Shown one piece after another: positions 17,016 to 24,347 of a stretch of 53,494 bases of DNA. The notes beneath the pieces are model-generated. The model was not told where the DNA came from. It searched no databases and was given only the letters and a program-made list of their open reading frames with translations. This stretch comes from Terrimesophilobacter sp044508495. Its GTDB lineage: Bacteria > Actinomycetota > Actinomycetes > Actinomycetales > Microbacteriaceae. Position 1 is the stretch's first letter; the number at the start of each line of letters is the position of its first letter. The stretch covers positions 1 through 53,494 of the forward strand of contig JBIQHP010000003.1 in NCBI GenBank assembly GCA_044508495.1, written 5' to 3'. A program made the translations under genes and the position numbers.

Positions 17016-17507
17016 CTATGACGAAGCTGAGGCCACGACGACCCTGGGCTCGTGCAGCACCGGGAAGTTGACCGAGTTCGCGATGAAGCACTTCTGCGAG
17101 GCCTCGTGGTGGGCCGCGAGCGCGGCCTCCGCCATCTCGGCCGAGGCGATCGTGACGACCGGCCGCAGGGTGACCGACACGAAGCGGCCCCCGCCATCCG
17201 GGGTCGTCTCCATCGTGCCGGTCGCGTCGTCGGTGTAGGCGGTCACGACGACGCCGTGCAGCACGGCGACGTGGAGGTAGCTCAGCAGATGGCACTGGCT
17301 GAGGGCGGCGACGAGCAGCTCCTCGGGGTTCCAGCGGTCGGCGTTCCCGTGGAAGGTGCGGTCGGCCGATCCCTCGACCGGATGCTTGCCCTCGGCGGTG
17401 AGGAGCAGCTCCCGGCCGTACTCGCGGTAGCCGCTCGTGCCGGTCCCCCGGTTGCCGAGCCACTCGATCCGCGTCGCATAGTGATGTTGAGGTCCCACGC
17501 TGTGCAC
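17016..17507 (-). CDS. OsmC-family protein
   Basis: 163 residues. Two conserved cysteines lie in VAALSQCHLLSYLH and EASQKCFIANSVN, the redox pair of OsmC/Ohr peroxide-removing proteins. The GNADRWNPEELL stretch is typical of the YhfA/OsmC-like branch. The start is GTG 17507 or GTG 17498; the second gives VGPQHHYATRIEW and fits homologues slightly better. It is divergent from gabT with only 46 bp between the starts. Confidence 0.85.
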   Translation of the reverse strand: MHSVGPQHHYATRIEWLGNRGTGTSGYREYGRELLLTAEGKHPVEGSADRTFHGNADRWNPEELLVAALSQCHLLSYLHVAVLHGVVVTAYTDDATGTMETTPDGGGRFVSVTLRPVVTIASAEMAEAALAAHHEASQKCFIANSVNFPVLHEPRVVVASASS

Positions 17508-17553
17508 GCTACCTCATCGTCACGGCCGGCGGCGGCGATAGACTGGACCCACT

Positions 17554-18936
17554 ATGACTGACACGCTCGCACCCGCCGTCTCCGCGCCCTCCGGCGCCTC
17601 CGCGCTCTCCTCCGTCGCCCAGCAGCGGCGCGTCGTGACCGCGATCCCCGGCCCGAAGTCCCTCGCCCTCCACGAGCGCCGCAACGCCGTCGTCGCGGGC
17701 GGGGCCGCCTCGGGCTTCCCCATCTACGTCGACCACGCGCACGGCGCCGTGCTCGTCGACGTGGACGGCAACCAGTTCATCGACCTCGGCTCGGGCATCG
17801 GCGTCACGACGATCGGGCACACGGATGATGGGGTCGTCGCCGCCGCGAGCCGCCAGCTCGGCGAGCTCACGCACGGCCTCTTCACGATCACCCCCTACGA
17901 GGGCTACGTGCGTGTCGCCGAGCTGCTCGCACAGCACACCCCGGGAGACTTCGCCAAGAAGACCGTGCTCGTCAACTCGGGCGCCGAGGCGGTCGAGAAC
18001 GGCGTCAAGATCGCGCGCAAGCACACCGGCCGCAAGGCGGTCGCGGTGCTCGACCACGCCTTCCACGGCCGCACCAACCTCACGATGGCGATGAACTACA
18101 AGTCGATGCCCTACGGGCTCGGCTTCGGGCCGTTCGCCGGGGACATCCACCACGCGCCGAGCTCCTACCCCTACCACGACGGCCTGAGCGGGGCCGAGGC
18201 CGCCGAGCGCACGATCTCCTTCCTCGAGAAGACGGCCGGGGCATCCGACCTCGCCTGCCTCGTGGTCGAGCCCATCCAGGGCGAGGGCGGGTTCATGGTG
18301 CCCGCCGAGGGCTACCTGCCCGCGCTGCAGAAGTGGTGCACCGAGAACGGGATCGTCTTCATCGCCGACGAGATCCAGGCCGGGATGGCGCGCACCGGCA
18401 AGTACTTCTCGAGCGAGCACCTCGGGCTCGTGCCCGACCTCGTGCTCTCGGCCAAGGGCATCGCCGGCGGACTGCCGCTCGCGGCCGTCACCGGGCGCGC
18501 CGAGATCATGGACTCCTCCCACCCGGGCGGGCTCGGCGGCACCTTCGGCGGCAACCCGGTCTCGACGGCGGCGGCGATCGCGGTGTTCGAGTCGATCGAG
18601 ACCAACGACCTCCTCGCCGAGGCGGTGCGCATCGAGAACACGCTGCGGCCGGAGCTTCTGCGCCTCCAGTCGAGGTTCGACATCATCGGCGACGTGCGCG
18701 GCATCGGCGCGATGCTCGCCATGGAGTTCGTGCAGCCGGGCACCGGCGCCACGACCAAGGAGGCGAATGCCGCCGCGGTCTCCGCGATCTCGAAGCACGC
18801 CTTCGAGAACGGCGTGATCCTGCTCACCGCGGGCACCTATGGCAACGTCATCCGGTTCCTTCCGAGTCTCGCGATCAGCGACGAGCTGCTCCTGGATGCC
18901 GTGAGCGTGATCGAGGACGCGCTCACGGCGCTGTGA
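17554..18936 (+). CDS. gabT: 4-aminobutyrate aminotransferase GabT
   Basis: 460 residues, class III PLP aminotransferase. The PLP lysine is K301 in LSAKGIAGGLPLA. VVEPIQGEGGFMVPA and IADEIQAGMARTGKYF are the cofactor-binding stretches, and GGTFGGNPVS is typical of GabT. It converts GABA to succinic semialdehyde. It is coupled by a GTGA overlap to the following asparaginase-like gene. It fits the polyamine importers and aminotransferases downstream, since putrescine breakdown yields GABA. The Ala-Ser and Asp-Ala pairs at 18241 and 18895 use the unusual codons GCA and GAT inside a repeated hexamer. Confidence 0.92.
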   Translation: MTDTLAPAVSAPSGASALSSVAQQRRVVTAIPGPKSLALHERRNAVVAGGAASGFPIYVDHAHGAVLVDVDGNQFIDLGSGIGVTTIGHTDDGVVAAASRQLGELTHGLFTITPYEGYVRVAELLAQHTPGDFAKKTVLVNSGAEAVENGVKIARKHTGRKAVAVLDHAFHGRTNLTMAMNYKSMPYGLGFGPFAGDIHHAPSSYPYHDGLSGAEAAERTISFLEKTAGASDLACLVVEPIQGEGGFMVPAEGYLPALQKWCTENGIVFIADEIQAGMARTGKYFSSEHLGLVPDLVLSAKGIAGGLPLAAVTGRAEIMDSSHPGGLGGTFGGNPVSTAAAIAVFESIETNDLLAEAVRIENTLRPELLRLQSRFDIIGDVRGIGAMLAMEFVQPGTGATTKEANAAAVSAISKHAFENGVILLTAGTYGNVIRFLPSLAISDELLLDAVSVIEDALTAL

Positions 18937-19943
18937 GCCGTATTCCCGGGCCGCATCCGCTCGAAGCCGGCGGCGCCGTCGAGCTCGCGATCGTCGAGCG
19001 CAACGGCCTCGTCGAGTCGCGGCACCTGGGCGCGGCGGTCGTCGTCACGGCGGAGGACGCGGTCTCGCGCTCGCTGGGCGACGTCGATGCGCTCGTCTAT
19101 CCGCGCTCGTCCCTGAAACCGCTTCAGGCGCTCGCCGTGCTGCGTTCCGGTGTCGAGCTCGAGGGCGCCGAGCTCGTGCTCGCCACCGCGAGCCATGCCG
19201 GGACCCCCGAGCACGTCCGCGTGGTCGAGGAGCTGCTCGCGCGGGCCGGCCTGACCGAGGAGGCCCTGCAGTGCCCGCTCGACTGGCCGCTCGATCCGCA
19301 GTCGGCCGCGGTCGCCCGCACCTCGGGAGGCGCCGCGAGCGACGGCCGGCGAAGGATCACGATGAACTGCTCGGGCAAGCACGCCGCATTCCTGCTCGCG
19401 TGCTCCCGGAACGGCTGGCCGACCGAGGACTACCTCGACCCGGCGCATCCGCTGCAGCAGCGCATCCGGGAGACCGTCGAGGAGTTCACCGGCGAGCCGG
19501 TGGGCCGGGTCGGCGTCGACGGATGCGCCGCCCCGCTCTTCGCTGTCTCGCTGCGCGGGCTCGCCACGGCCCTCTCGCGCGTGGCTCGGGGGGTCAACGC
19601 CGAAGGCCCCGACCCGGATGCCGCGCGTCTGACCGAGGCGATCCTGCAGAACGCCTGGGCGATCGACGGGCCGGGCCGGGCCAACACCATCGTGATCGAG
19701 GAGCTCGGGCTCGTCTGCAAGGGCGGCGCGGAGGGCGTCATGGTCATGGCGGCCGCCGACGGCACGGCGGTCGCGCTCAAGGTGCTCGACGGAACGCAGC
19801 GTGCGACGACCCTCGTCGCCCTCGAGCTGCTCGCACAGGCCGGCACCGTCCCCCGCGCAGAGGCCGACCGCGTGATCGCGCTCACGACCGAGCAGGTGCT
19901 CGGCGGCGGGCGTCCGGTCGGCGCGATCCGCGTCGCGTTCTGA
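18933..19943 (+). CDS. Asparaginase II-family protein
   Basis: 336 residues from the GTG at 18933 that overlaps the gabT stop. The protein matches the asparaginase II family (as in Rhizobium AnsA), which is unrelated to the E. coli enzymes. LVYPRSSLKPLQALA, SHAGTPEHV, the MNCSGKHAAFLLAC stretch and VDGCAAPLFAVSLRG are conserved landmarks. The expected reaction is asparagine to aspartate and ammonia; true substrate preference is unproven. No signal peptide is seen, so it acts in the cytoplasm. Confidence 0.85.
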   Translation: MSRIPGPHPLEAGGAVELAIVERNGLVESRHLGAAVVVTAEDAVSRSLGDVDALVYPRSSLKPLQALAVLRSGVELEGAELVLATASHAGTPEHVRVVEELLARAGLTEEALQCPLDWPLDPQSAAVARTSGGAASDGRRRITMNCSGKHAAFLLACSRNGWPTEDYLDPAHPLQQRIRETVEEFTGEPVGRVGVDGCAAPLFAVSLRGLATALSRVARGVNAEGPDPDAARLTEAILQNAWAIDGPGRANTIVIEELGLVCKGGAEGVMVMAAADGTAVALKVLDGTQRATTLVALELLAQAGTVPRAEADRVIALTTEQVLGGGRPVGAIRVAF

Positions 19944-19953
19944 GCCGCCGCGG

Positions 19954-19982
19954 GGTCTCGACGGGCTCGACCGGAGGGCCGG
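19954..19982. repeat. Short palindromic repeat between convergent genes
   Basis: GGTCTCGACGGGCTCGACC followed by the small hairpin CCGG-AGGG-CCGG fills the 39-bp space between the asparaginase and alpha-glucosidase genes. It resembles short intergenic palindromes and could terminate both transcripts. No U-run is present, so this is tentative. Confidence 0.4.
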
Positions 19983-21626
19983 CTACGCGAGGAGCCAGAC
20001 GGTCGTGTCGCCGGGGAGCTCGCTCGTCACGGGCTCCGAGGAGAGCGCGATCGCTCCCTCGGGCAGCGCGACGACGCCGGAGCCGGTGTTGGCGATGACC
20101 GTCACGTCGCCGTTGCGGAAGGCGACGACCTCGGGCGGGTAGCCCTCGAGCCACTCGACGCCGCCGAGGCCGAGACCGTGCCCGGCTCGCAGCGCGAGCG
20201 CCGCCTTGTACAGCTCGAGCGTCGACCCCGACTCGCCCTCCTGGGCGTTCCGCGCGTAGCCGGCCCAGTCCGCGGGCTGGGGCAGCCAGCTCGCGCCCGT
20301 CGTGTTGAAGCCGTAGGCGGGAGTATCCGCCTCCCAGGGGATCGGCACCCGGCATCCGTCGCGCCCGTAGCGTTCGTGGTTCGTCCGGGCCCAGGTGGGG
20401 TCCTGCCGCGCGGAGTCGGGGAGGTCGACGACCTCGGGAAGGCCCAGCTCCTCGCCCTGGTAGAGGTAGGCGCTGCCCGGAAGCGCGAGCATGAGCAGCG
20501 TCGCGGCCCGCGCCCGCCGGAGCCCGAGAACCCGGTTGGGCTTCTCGGGGGATTCCGGCCCGATGCCCGTCCCCTGCGGGTTCTCACCGACGAGCCCGAA
20601 TCGCGAGGCGTGCCGCACGACGTCGTGGTTCGAGAGCACCCAGGTGCTCGGTGCCCCCACCCCGCCGAAGGCCCCGAGAGACTCCTCGACGACGGCGCGG
20701 ATCTTCGTCGCCTCCCACGGCGTCTCGAGGTAGGCGAAGTTGAAGGCCTGCTGCATCTCGTCGGGGCGGACCCAGTTCGCGAGGTCCTCGAGCGGGTCGA
20801 CCCACGCCTCCGCGACGAGCACCCGTTCGCCGGGATACTCCTCGAGGATCCTCCTCCAGTCGCGGTAGATCTCGTGCACGCCGGGCTGCGCCCAGTACGG
20901 CGGGCCGGGCGCCGTTTCGTGGGCCGCGCCCCCCATGCTCCCGGCAGCGGCCGGGGCGGTGTAGTCAGGAAGACCCTGCTCCTTGATGAGCCCGTGGGCG
21001 ACATCCACCCGGAAGCCGTCGACGCCGCGGTCGAGCCAGAACCTCAGGATGCCGTGGAACTGCGCGCGCACCCACGGGTTCCGCCAGTCGAGGTCGGGCT
21101 GCGACTCGTCGAAGAGGTGCAGGTACCACTGGCCGGGCGTGCCGTCGGGCCGGGCCACCCGCGTCCAGGCCGGGCCGCCGAAGACGGACTCCCAGTTGTT
21201 GGGCGGGGTGTCGCCGTGCCTGCCCTTGCCGTCGCGGAACAGGTAGCGGGCGCGCTCGGGGCTTCCCTCGGGAGCTGCGAGCGCCTCCCGGAACCAGGCG
21301 TGCTGGTCGGAGGTGTGGTTGGGGACGAGGTCGACGATGAGCCGCAGGCCCAGCCGGTGCGTCTCGGCGACGAGCTCGTCGAAGTCGGCGAGCGTGCCGA
21401 ACCGCGGGTCCACATCGCGATAGTCGGCGACGTCGTAGCCCGCGTCGTTCTGCGGGGAGGTGAAGAAGGGGGAGAGCCAGACGGCGTCGATGCCGAGGTC
21501 GCGCAGCTCGGGGAGCCGGTTCCGGATGCCGTGGAGGTCCCCGAGACCGTCGCCGTCGGCGTCGGCGAACGACCTCGGATACACCTGGTAGATGACCGCG
21601 GAACGCCACCACTCGGATCCTGCCAT
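19983..21626 (-). CDS. GH13 alpha-glucosidase / oligo-1,6-glucosidase type
   Basis: About 547 residues from ATG 21626 (MAGSEWWRSAVIYQVYPRSF); an earlier in-frame start would overlap the operator. The four GH13 regions are visible: LIVDLVPNHTSD, the nucleophile Asp in DGFRVDVAHG, the acid/base Glu in VLVAEAWVD, and LSNHDVVRH. QVYPRSF and the short C-terminal beta domain fit cytoplasmic alpha-glucosidases acting on small malto-, isomalto- or sucrose-type sugars. There is no signal peptide. No sugar transporter is adjacent, so the gene is isolated in function. A perfect LacI-type palindrome lies 26 bp upstream. Confidence 0.9.
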   Translation of the reverse strand: MAGSEWWRSAVIYQVYPRSFADADGDGLGDLHGIRNRLPELRDLGIDAVWLSPFFTSPQNDAGYDVADYRDVDPRFGTLADFDELVAETHRLGLRLIVDLVPNHTSDQHAWFREALAAPEGSPERARYLFRDGKGRHGDTPPNNWESVFGGPAWTRVARPDGTPGQWYLHLFDESQPDLDWRNPWVRAQFHGILRFWLDRGVDGFRVDVAHGLIKEQGLPDYTAPAAAGSMGGAAHETAPGPPYWAQPGVHEIYRDWRRILEEYPGERVLVAEAWVDPLEDLANWVRPDEMQQAFNFAYLETPWEATKIRAVVEESLGAFGGVGAPSTWVLSNHDVVRHASRFGLVGENPQGTGIGPESPEKPNRVLGLRRARAATLLMLALPGSAYLYQGEELGLPEVVDLPDSARQDPTWARTNHERYGRDGCRVPIPWEADTPAYGFNTTGASWLPQPADWAGYARNAQEGESGSTLELYKAALALRAGHGLGLGGVEWLEGYPPEVVAFRNGDVTVIANTGSGVVALPEGAIALSSEPVTSELPGDTTVWLLA

Positions 21627-21651
21627 GCGAATCACACTATTGCATGGAGCG

Positions 21652-21663
21652 GCAAGCGCTTGC
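21652..21663. promoter_or_regulatory. LacI-family operator upstream of the GH13 gene
   Basis: GCAAGCGCTTGC is a perfect 12-bp palindrome with the central CG typical of LacI/GalR-family sites. It lies 26 bp before the chosen start of the alpha-glucosidase, where it would cover the promoter. No LacI-family gene is in the window. Confidence 0.65.
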
Positions 21664-21706
21664 ACACGCCGTTCCCCAAGAGCGCCTGGCCCGGCCGGAG
21701 CTCGGC

Positions 21707-22906
21707 TCAGGAGGCACCGAGCAGGATCGTCTGGTACTGCGCGCCGAAGCGCTGCTCCTCACCCTGATCGAGGGTGCGGAAGACCTTCGTCGTGGCGAAG
21801 GTCGCCGAGGTCGGGAAGATCATGAGGTTGCGCGAGAGCGCCTCCGGGATCGTCCCGATCTCCGGCTGGCGGGTCTCGATGGGCGAGATGAAGTTCGTCG
21901 CGGCCGCGACCTCCACCGCATTCTGCCGGTTGTAGTAGAAGTTGATGAAGTCCTCGGCGTTGCGACGGTGGGTCGATCCGACCGGAACCACGGTGACATC
22001 GCTCCACAGCACTCCCCCGGCCGTGGGGATGGCGAAGTCCCACTGGTCCCCGGCCTCCTGGTTGAGCTGCAGGATGTCGCCCGCACGCGCGATCGCGGCG
22101 ACCGTCGCCCCGCTCACGAGATCCTCCTTGTACTTGTTGCCCTTGATGCTGCGCAACTGGCCGCTGGCGACCTGCGTTCGCAGGAGCTCGACCGCCGCCG
22201 AGAACTCGGTGTCGCTCCAGTCGCCCGCGGAGATGTCGACGCCCTGGTCGAGCATGATGAGGCCCAGCGTGTCCCGCATGACCGACATCGCCCCGACCCT
22301 GCCGTGCAAGGACGGATCCCACAGATCCGAGACCGAGCTCAGCCCCCCAGGGATCGCCTCACGGTTCCAGGCGATACCCGTGAACCCGTTGCGCCAGGGC
22401 AGCGACGCCCGACGGCCCGGGTCGTACTCCGAGTCGCGGAAGACGAGGCGGAGATTGTCGAAGTTCGTGATGCGCGACCGGTCGATCGGCTGGACGTAGC
22501 CGAGCCGGATCCAGCGCGCCGCCATCCAGTCGCTCAGCACCACGGCATCCGCGCCGATGTCCTGACCGAGCCTGAGCTGACCCTTGACCTTCTGGTAGTA
22601 GAGATTGTCGTCGCTCACCGCGTTCGTGTAGGTCACCTCGATGCCGGTCGAGTCGCCGAACTTGGCGAGGAGCGGGAAGTTCTCTCCCGTCGTGTTGCGG
22701 TACGTGTCGCGGCTGTCGAACCGAAGCGACTTCTGCGTCTCCGACTTGTCGACCGCCGCCTCCGGCCGCCCTTGCGCGGAGGTCGAACATGCGGCGAGGA
22801 CGAGGGCGGAGGCGCCGAGGCCCGCACCCTGGAGCACGGCACGGCGCGAGAGGCCGGCGTGCGCAACGGCGCCTGCCGCAGCCTCCTGCTGCATCGTTCG
22901 ATTCAT
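21707..22906 (-). CDS. potD: Polyamine-type ABC substrate-binding lipoprotein (PotD paralogue 3)
   Basis: 399 residues. A twin-arginine-like motif (LSRRAVLQ) precedes a hydrophobic stretch ending in the lipobox LAAC (Cys near residue 40), so it is an exported lipoprotein. The body is a spermidine/putrescine-binding fold with ITNFDNLRLVFRD, SLPWRNGFTGIAWNRE and DLWDPSLHGRVGAM. It has no permease or ATPase of its own and probably shares PotABC encoded upstream. It shares a 123-bp block of perfect DNA identity with paralogue 2 (22029-22151 versus 23359-23481). Its promoter region matches that of paralogue 2. Confidence 0.87.
   Translation of the reverse strand: MNRTMQQEAAAGAVAHAGLSRRAVLQGAGLGASALVLAACSTSAQGRPEAAVDKSETQKSLRFDSRDTYRNTTGENFPLLAKFGDSTGIEVTYTNAVSDDNLYYQKVKGQLRLGQDIGADAVVLSDWMAARWIRLGYVQPIDRSRITNFDNLRLVFRDSEYDPGRRASLPWRNGFTGIAWNREAIPGGLSSVSDLWDPSLHGRVGAMSVMRDTLGLIMLDQGVDISAGDWSDTEFSAAVELLRTQVASGQLRSIKGNKYKEDLVSGATVAAIARAGDILQLNQEAGDQWDFAIPTAGGVLWSDVTVVPVGSTHRRNAEDFINFYYNRQNAVEVAAATNFISPIETRQPEIGTIPEALSRNLMIFPTSATFATTKVFRTLDQGEEQRFGAQYQTILLGAS
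22029..22151. repeat. 123-bp perfect identity with 23359-23481 (copy A)
   Basis: Every base in this block matches the block 1330 bp downstream inside the neighbouring potD paralogue, while the flanking sequence is clearly diverged. It encodes the stretch from SIKGNKYKEDLVSG to QWDFAI. This is best explained by gene conversion. Confidence 0.9.
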
Positions 22907-22954
22907 GTTCGCGCTCCTTCACAGCGATGTGAGCGGGTGCGTTCCTACCCCCGT

Positions 22955-22969
22955 TCGATACTGGCACAG
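22955..22969 (-). promoter_or_regulatory. Shared potD promoter element (paralogue 3)
   Basis: On the minus strand this reads CTGTGCCAGTATCGA, starting 49 nt before the GTG/ATG region of the gene. The same element lies at the same distance before paralogue 2 and, slightly further away, before the main potD. AGTATC is the likely -10 region. Confidence 0.5.
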
Positions 22970-22988
22970 GGCCATCGCGTCACTCCCC

Positions 22989-23000
22989 ACCAAAACAGGG
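22989..23000. promoter_or_regulatory. ACCAAAACAGGG motif upstream of potD paralogue 3
   Basis: This 12-mer lies 83 nt upstream of the start. An identical 12-mer lies exactly 83 nt upstream of potD paralogue 2. It is a candidate regulator-binding site, possibly for the Lrp-type protein encoded at 49407. Confidence 0.5.
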
Positions 23001-23036
23001 CACATCCGCACCCCAGTCCGGGGGCAGTATGGACGG

Positions 23037-24227
23037 TCAGGAGGCGCCGAGCAGGATCGTCTGATACTGCGCCGTGTACCTCTGTTCCTCGCCCTGGTCC
23101 AGGGTCCGGAACTTCTTCGCCTCCTCGAAGGTCACCGGCGTCGGGAAGACCATGCGGTTCGCGGCGACCGCCGGGTCGAGCACGTCGATCTCGAGCTGGC
23201 GGATGTCGACGGGCGAGATGAAGTTCGTCGCGGCGGCGACCTCGACCGCGCGGGCCGGGTCGTAGTAGAAGTCGATGAAGGTCTCGGCGTTCTTGCGGTG
23301 GGTCGATCCGACCGGGATCACGACGTCGTCGCTCCACAGCACGCCCCCGGCCGTGGGAATGGCGAAGTCCCACTGGTCCCCGGCCTCCTGGTTGAGCTGC
23401 AGGATGTCGCCCGCACGCGCGATCGCGGCGACCGTCGCCCCGCTCACGAGATCCTCCTTGTACTTGTTGCCCTTGATGCTGGCCAGCTGCCCGCTCGCGA
23501 GCTGGGCGCGGAGCGTCTCGACGGCGGCCGAGAACTCGGCGTCGGCCCAGTCCTCGCTCTCGATGTCGACGCTCTGGTCGAGCATGATGAGACCGAGGGT
23601 GTCGCGCATCGCCGACATCGCCCCGACCCTCCCGTGCAGCGAGGGATCCCACAGGTCCGAGACCGAGGCCAGCCCCTCCGGAATGGCTTCGCGGTTCCAG
23701 GCGATACCGGTGAACCCGCTCCGCCACGGGAGGGAACCGAGGCGCCCGGGGTCCCCGTCAGCGTCCCTGAATCGCGGACGGATGCTCTGGAAGTTCGGGA
23801 TGTTCGCGTGGTCGAGCCGCTGGACGTAGCCGAGCCGGATCCAGCGCGCCGCCATCCAGTCGCTCATGACCGCCGCATCCGCCCCGATGTCCTGACCCAG
23901 CCTCAGCTGGTCCTTGACCTTCTGGTAGTAGAGGTTGTCGTCGCTCACCGCATTCGTGTACGTGACCGCGATGCCGGTCGCCTCGCCGAAGGCGCCGAGG
24001 AGCGGGAAGTCCTCGCCGGCCGTGTTGCGGTAGGTCTCCCGGCCGTCGAACCGCAGCGACTTCTGCGTCTCCGACTTGTCGACCGCCGCCTCCGGCTTCC
24101 CGCCGGTCGAGGTGGAGCAGGCGGCGAGCAGGAGCGCCGAGGCGCCGAGACCGGCGCCCTGCAGCACGGTCCGCCGTGTGAGCGCTCCGGACGACACAGC
24201 ATGGCTGTCCCACTTCGTCGAACTCAC
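23037..24227 (-). CDS. potD: Polyamine-type ABC substrate-binding lipoprotein (PotD paralogue 2)
   Basis: 396 residues from GTG 24227, chosen because AGGGGAG lies 8 nt upstream; an upstream frame extension has no such signal. The signal region has LTRRTVLQ and a LLLAAC lipobox, indicating Tat- or Sec-exported lipoprotein. Landmarks are SLPWRSGFTGIAWNRE and GRVGAMSAMRDTLGLIMLDQ. It is closely related to paralogue 3, less so to the operon-encoded potD at 28641. Alternative binding proteins of this kind usually widen the range of substrates for one shared permease. Confidence 0.87.
   Translation of the reverse strand: MSSTKWDSHAVSSGALTRRTVLQGAGLGASALLLAACSTSTGGKPEAAVDKSETQKSLRFDGRETYRNTAGEDFPLLGAFGEATGIAVTYTNAVSDDNLYYQKVKDQLRLGQDIGADAAVMSDWMAARWIRLGYVQRLDHANIPNFQSIRPRFRDADGDPGRLGSLPWRSGFTGIAWNREAIPEGLASVSDLWDPSLHGRVGAMSAMRDTLGLIMLDQSVDIESEDWADAEFSAAVETLRAQLASGQLASIKGNKYKEDLVSGATVAAIARAGDILQLNQEAGDQWDFAIPTAGGVLWSDDVVIPVGSTHRKNAETFIDFYYDPARAVEVAAATNFISPVDIRQLEIDVLDPAVAANRMVFPTPVTFEEAKKFRTLDQGEEQRYTAQYQTILLGAS
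23359..23481. repeat. 123-bp perfect identity with 22029-22151 (copy B)
   Basis: Partner of the block in paralogue 3; see copy A. Both lie in the same reading frame of homologous genes. Confidence 0.9.
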
Positions 24228-24275
24228 GGTGCTGACTCCCCTTAGCCCTGTGATCGGCCGGACGACCGGCCTCCC

Positions 24276-24290
24276 TCGATACTCGCACAG
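24276..24290 (-). promoter_or_regulatory. Shared potD promoter element (paralogue 2)
   Basis: On the minus strand CTGTGCGAGTATCGA, 49 nt before the start, as for paralogue 3. One base differs between the two elements. Confidence 0.5.
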
Positions 24291-24309
24291 CGGTCGCCGG
24301 ACGCCCAGT

Positions 24310-24321
24310 ACCAAAACAGGG
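24310..24321. promoter_or_regulatory. ACCAAAACAGGG motif upstream of potD paralogue 2
   Basis: Identical in sequence and in distance (83 nt) to the motif before paralogue 3. The sequence between motif and promoter element differs, which suggests that the motif itself is kept by selection. Confidence 0.5.
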
Positions 24322-24347
24322 GGCAGCCCGCACCCGGCATCCGCCGA

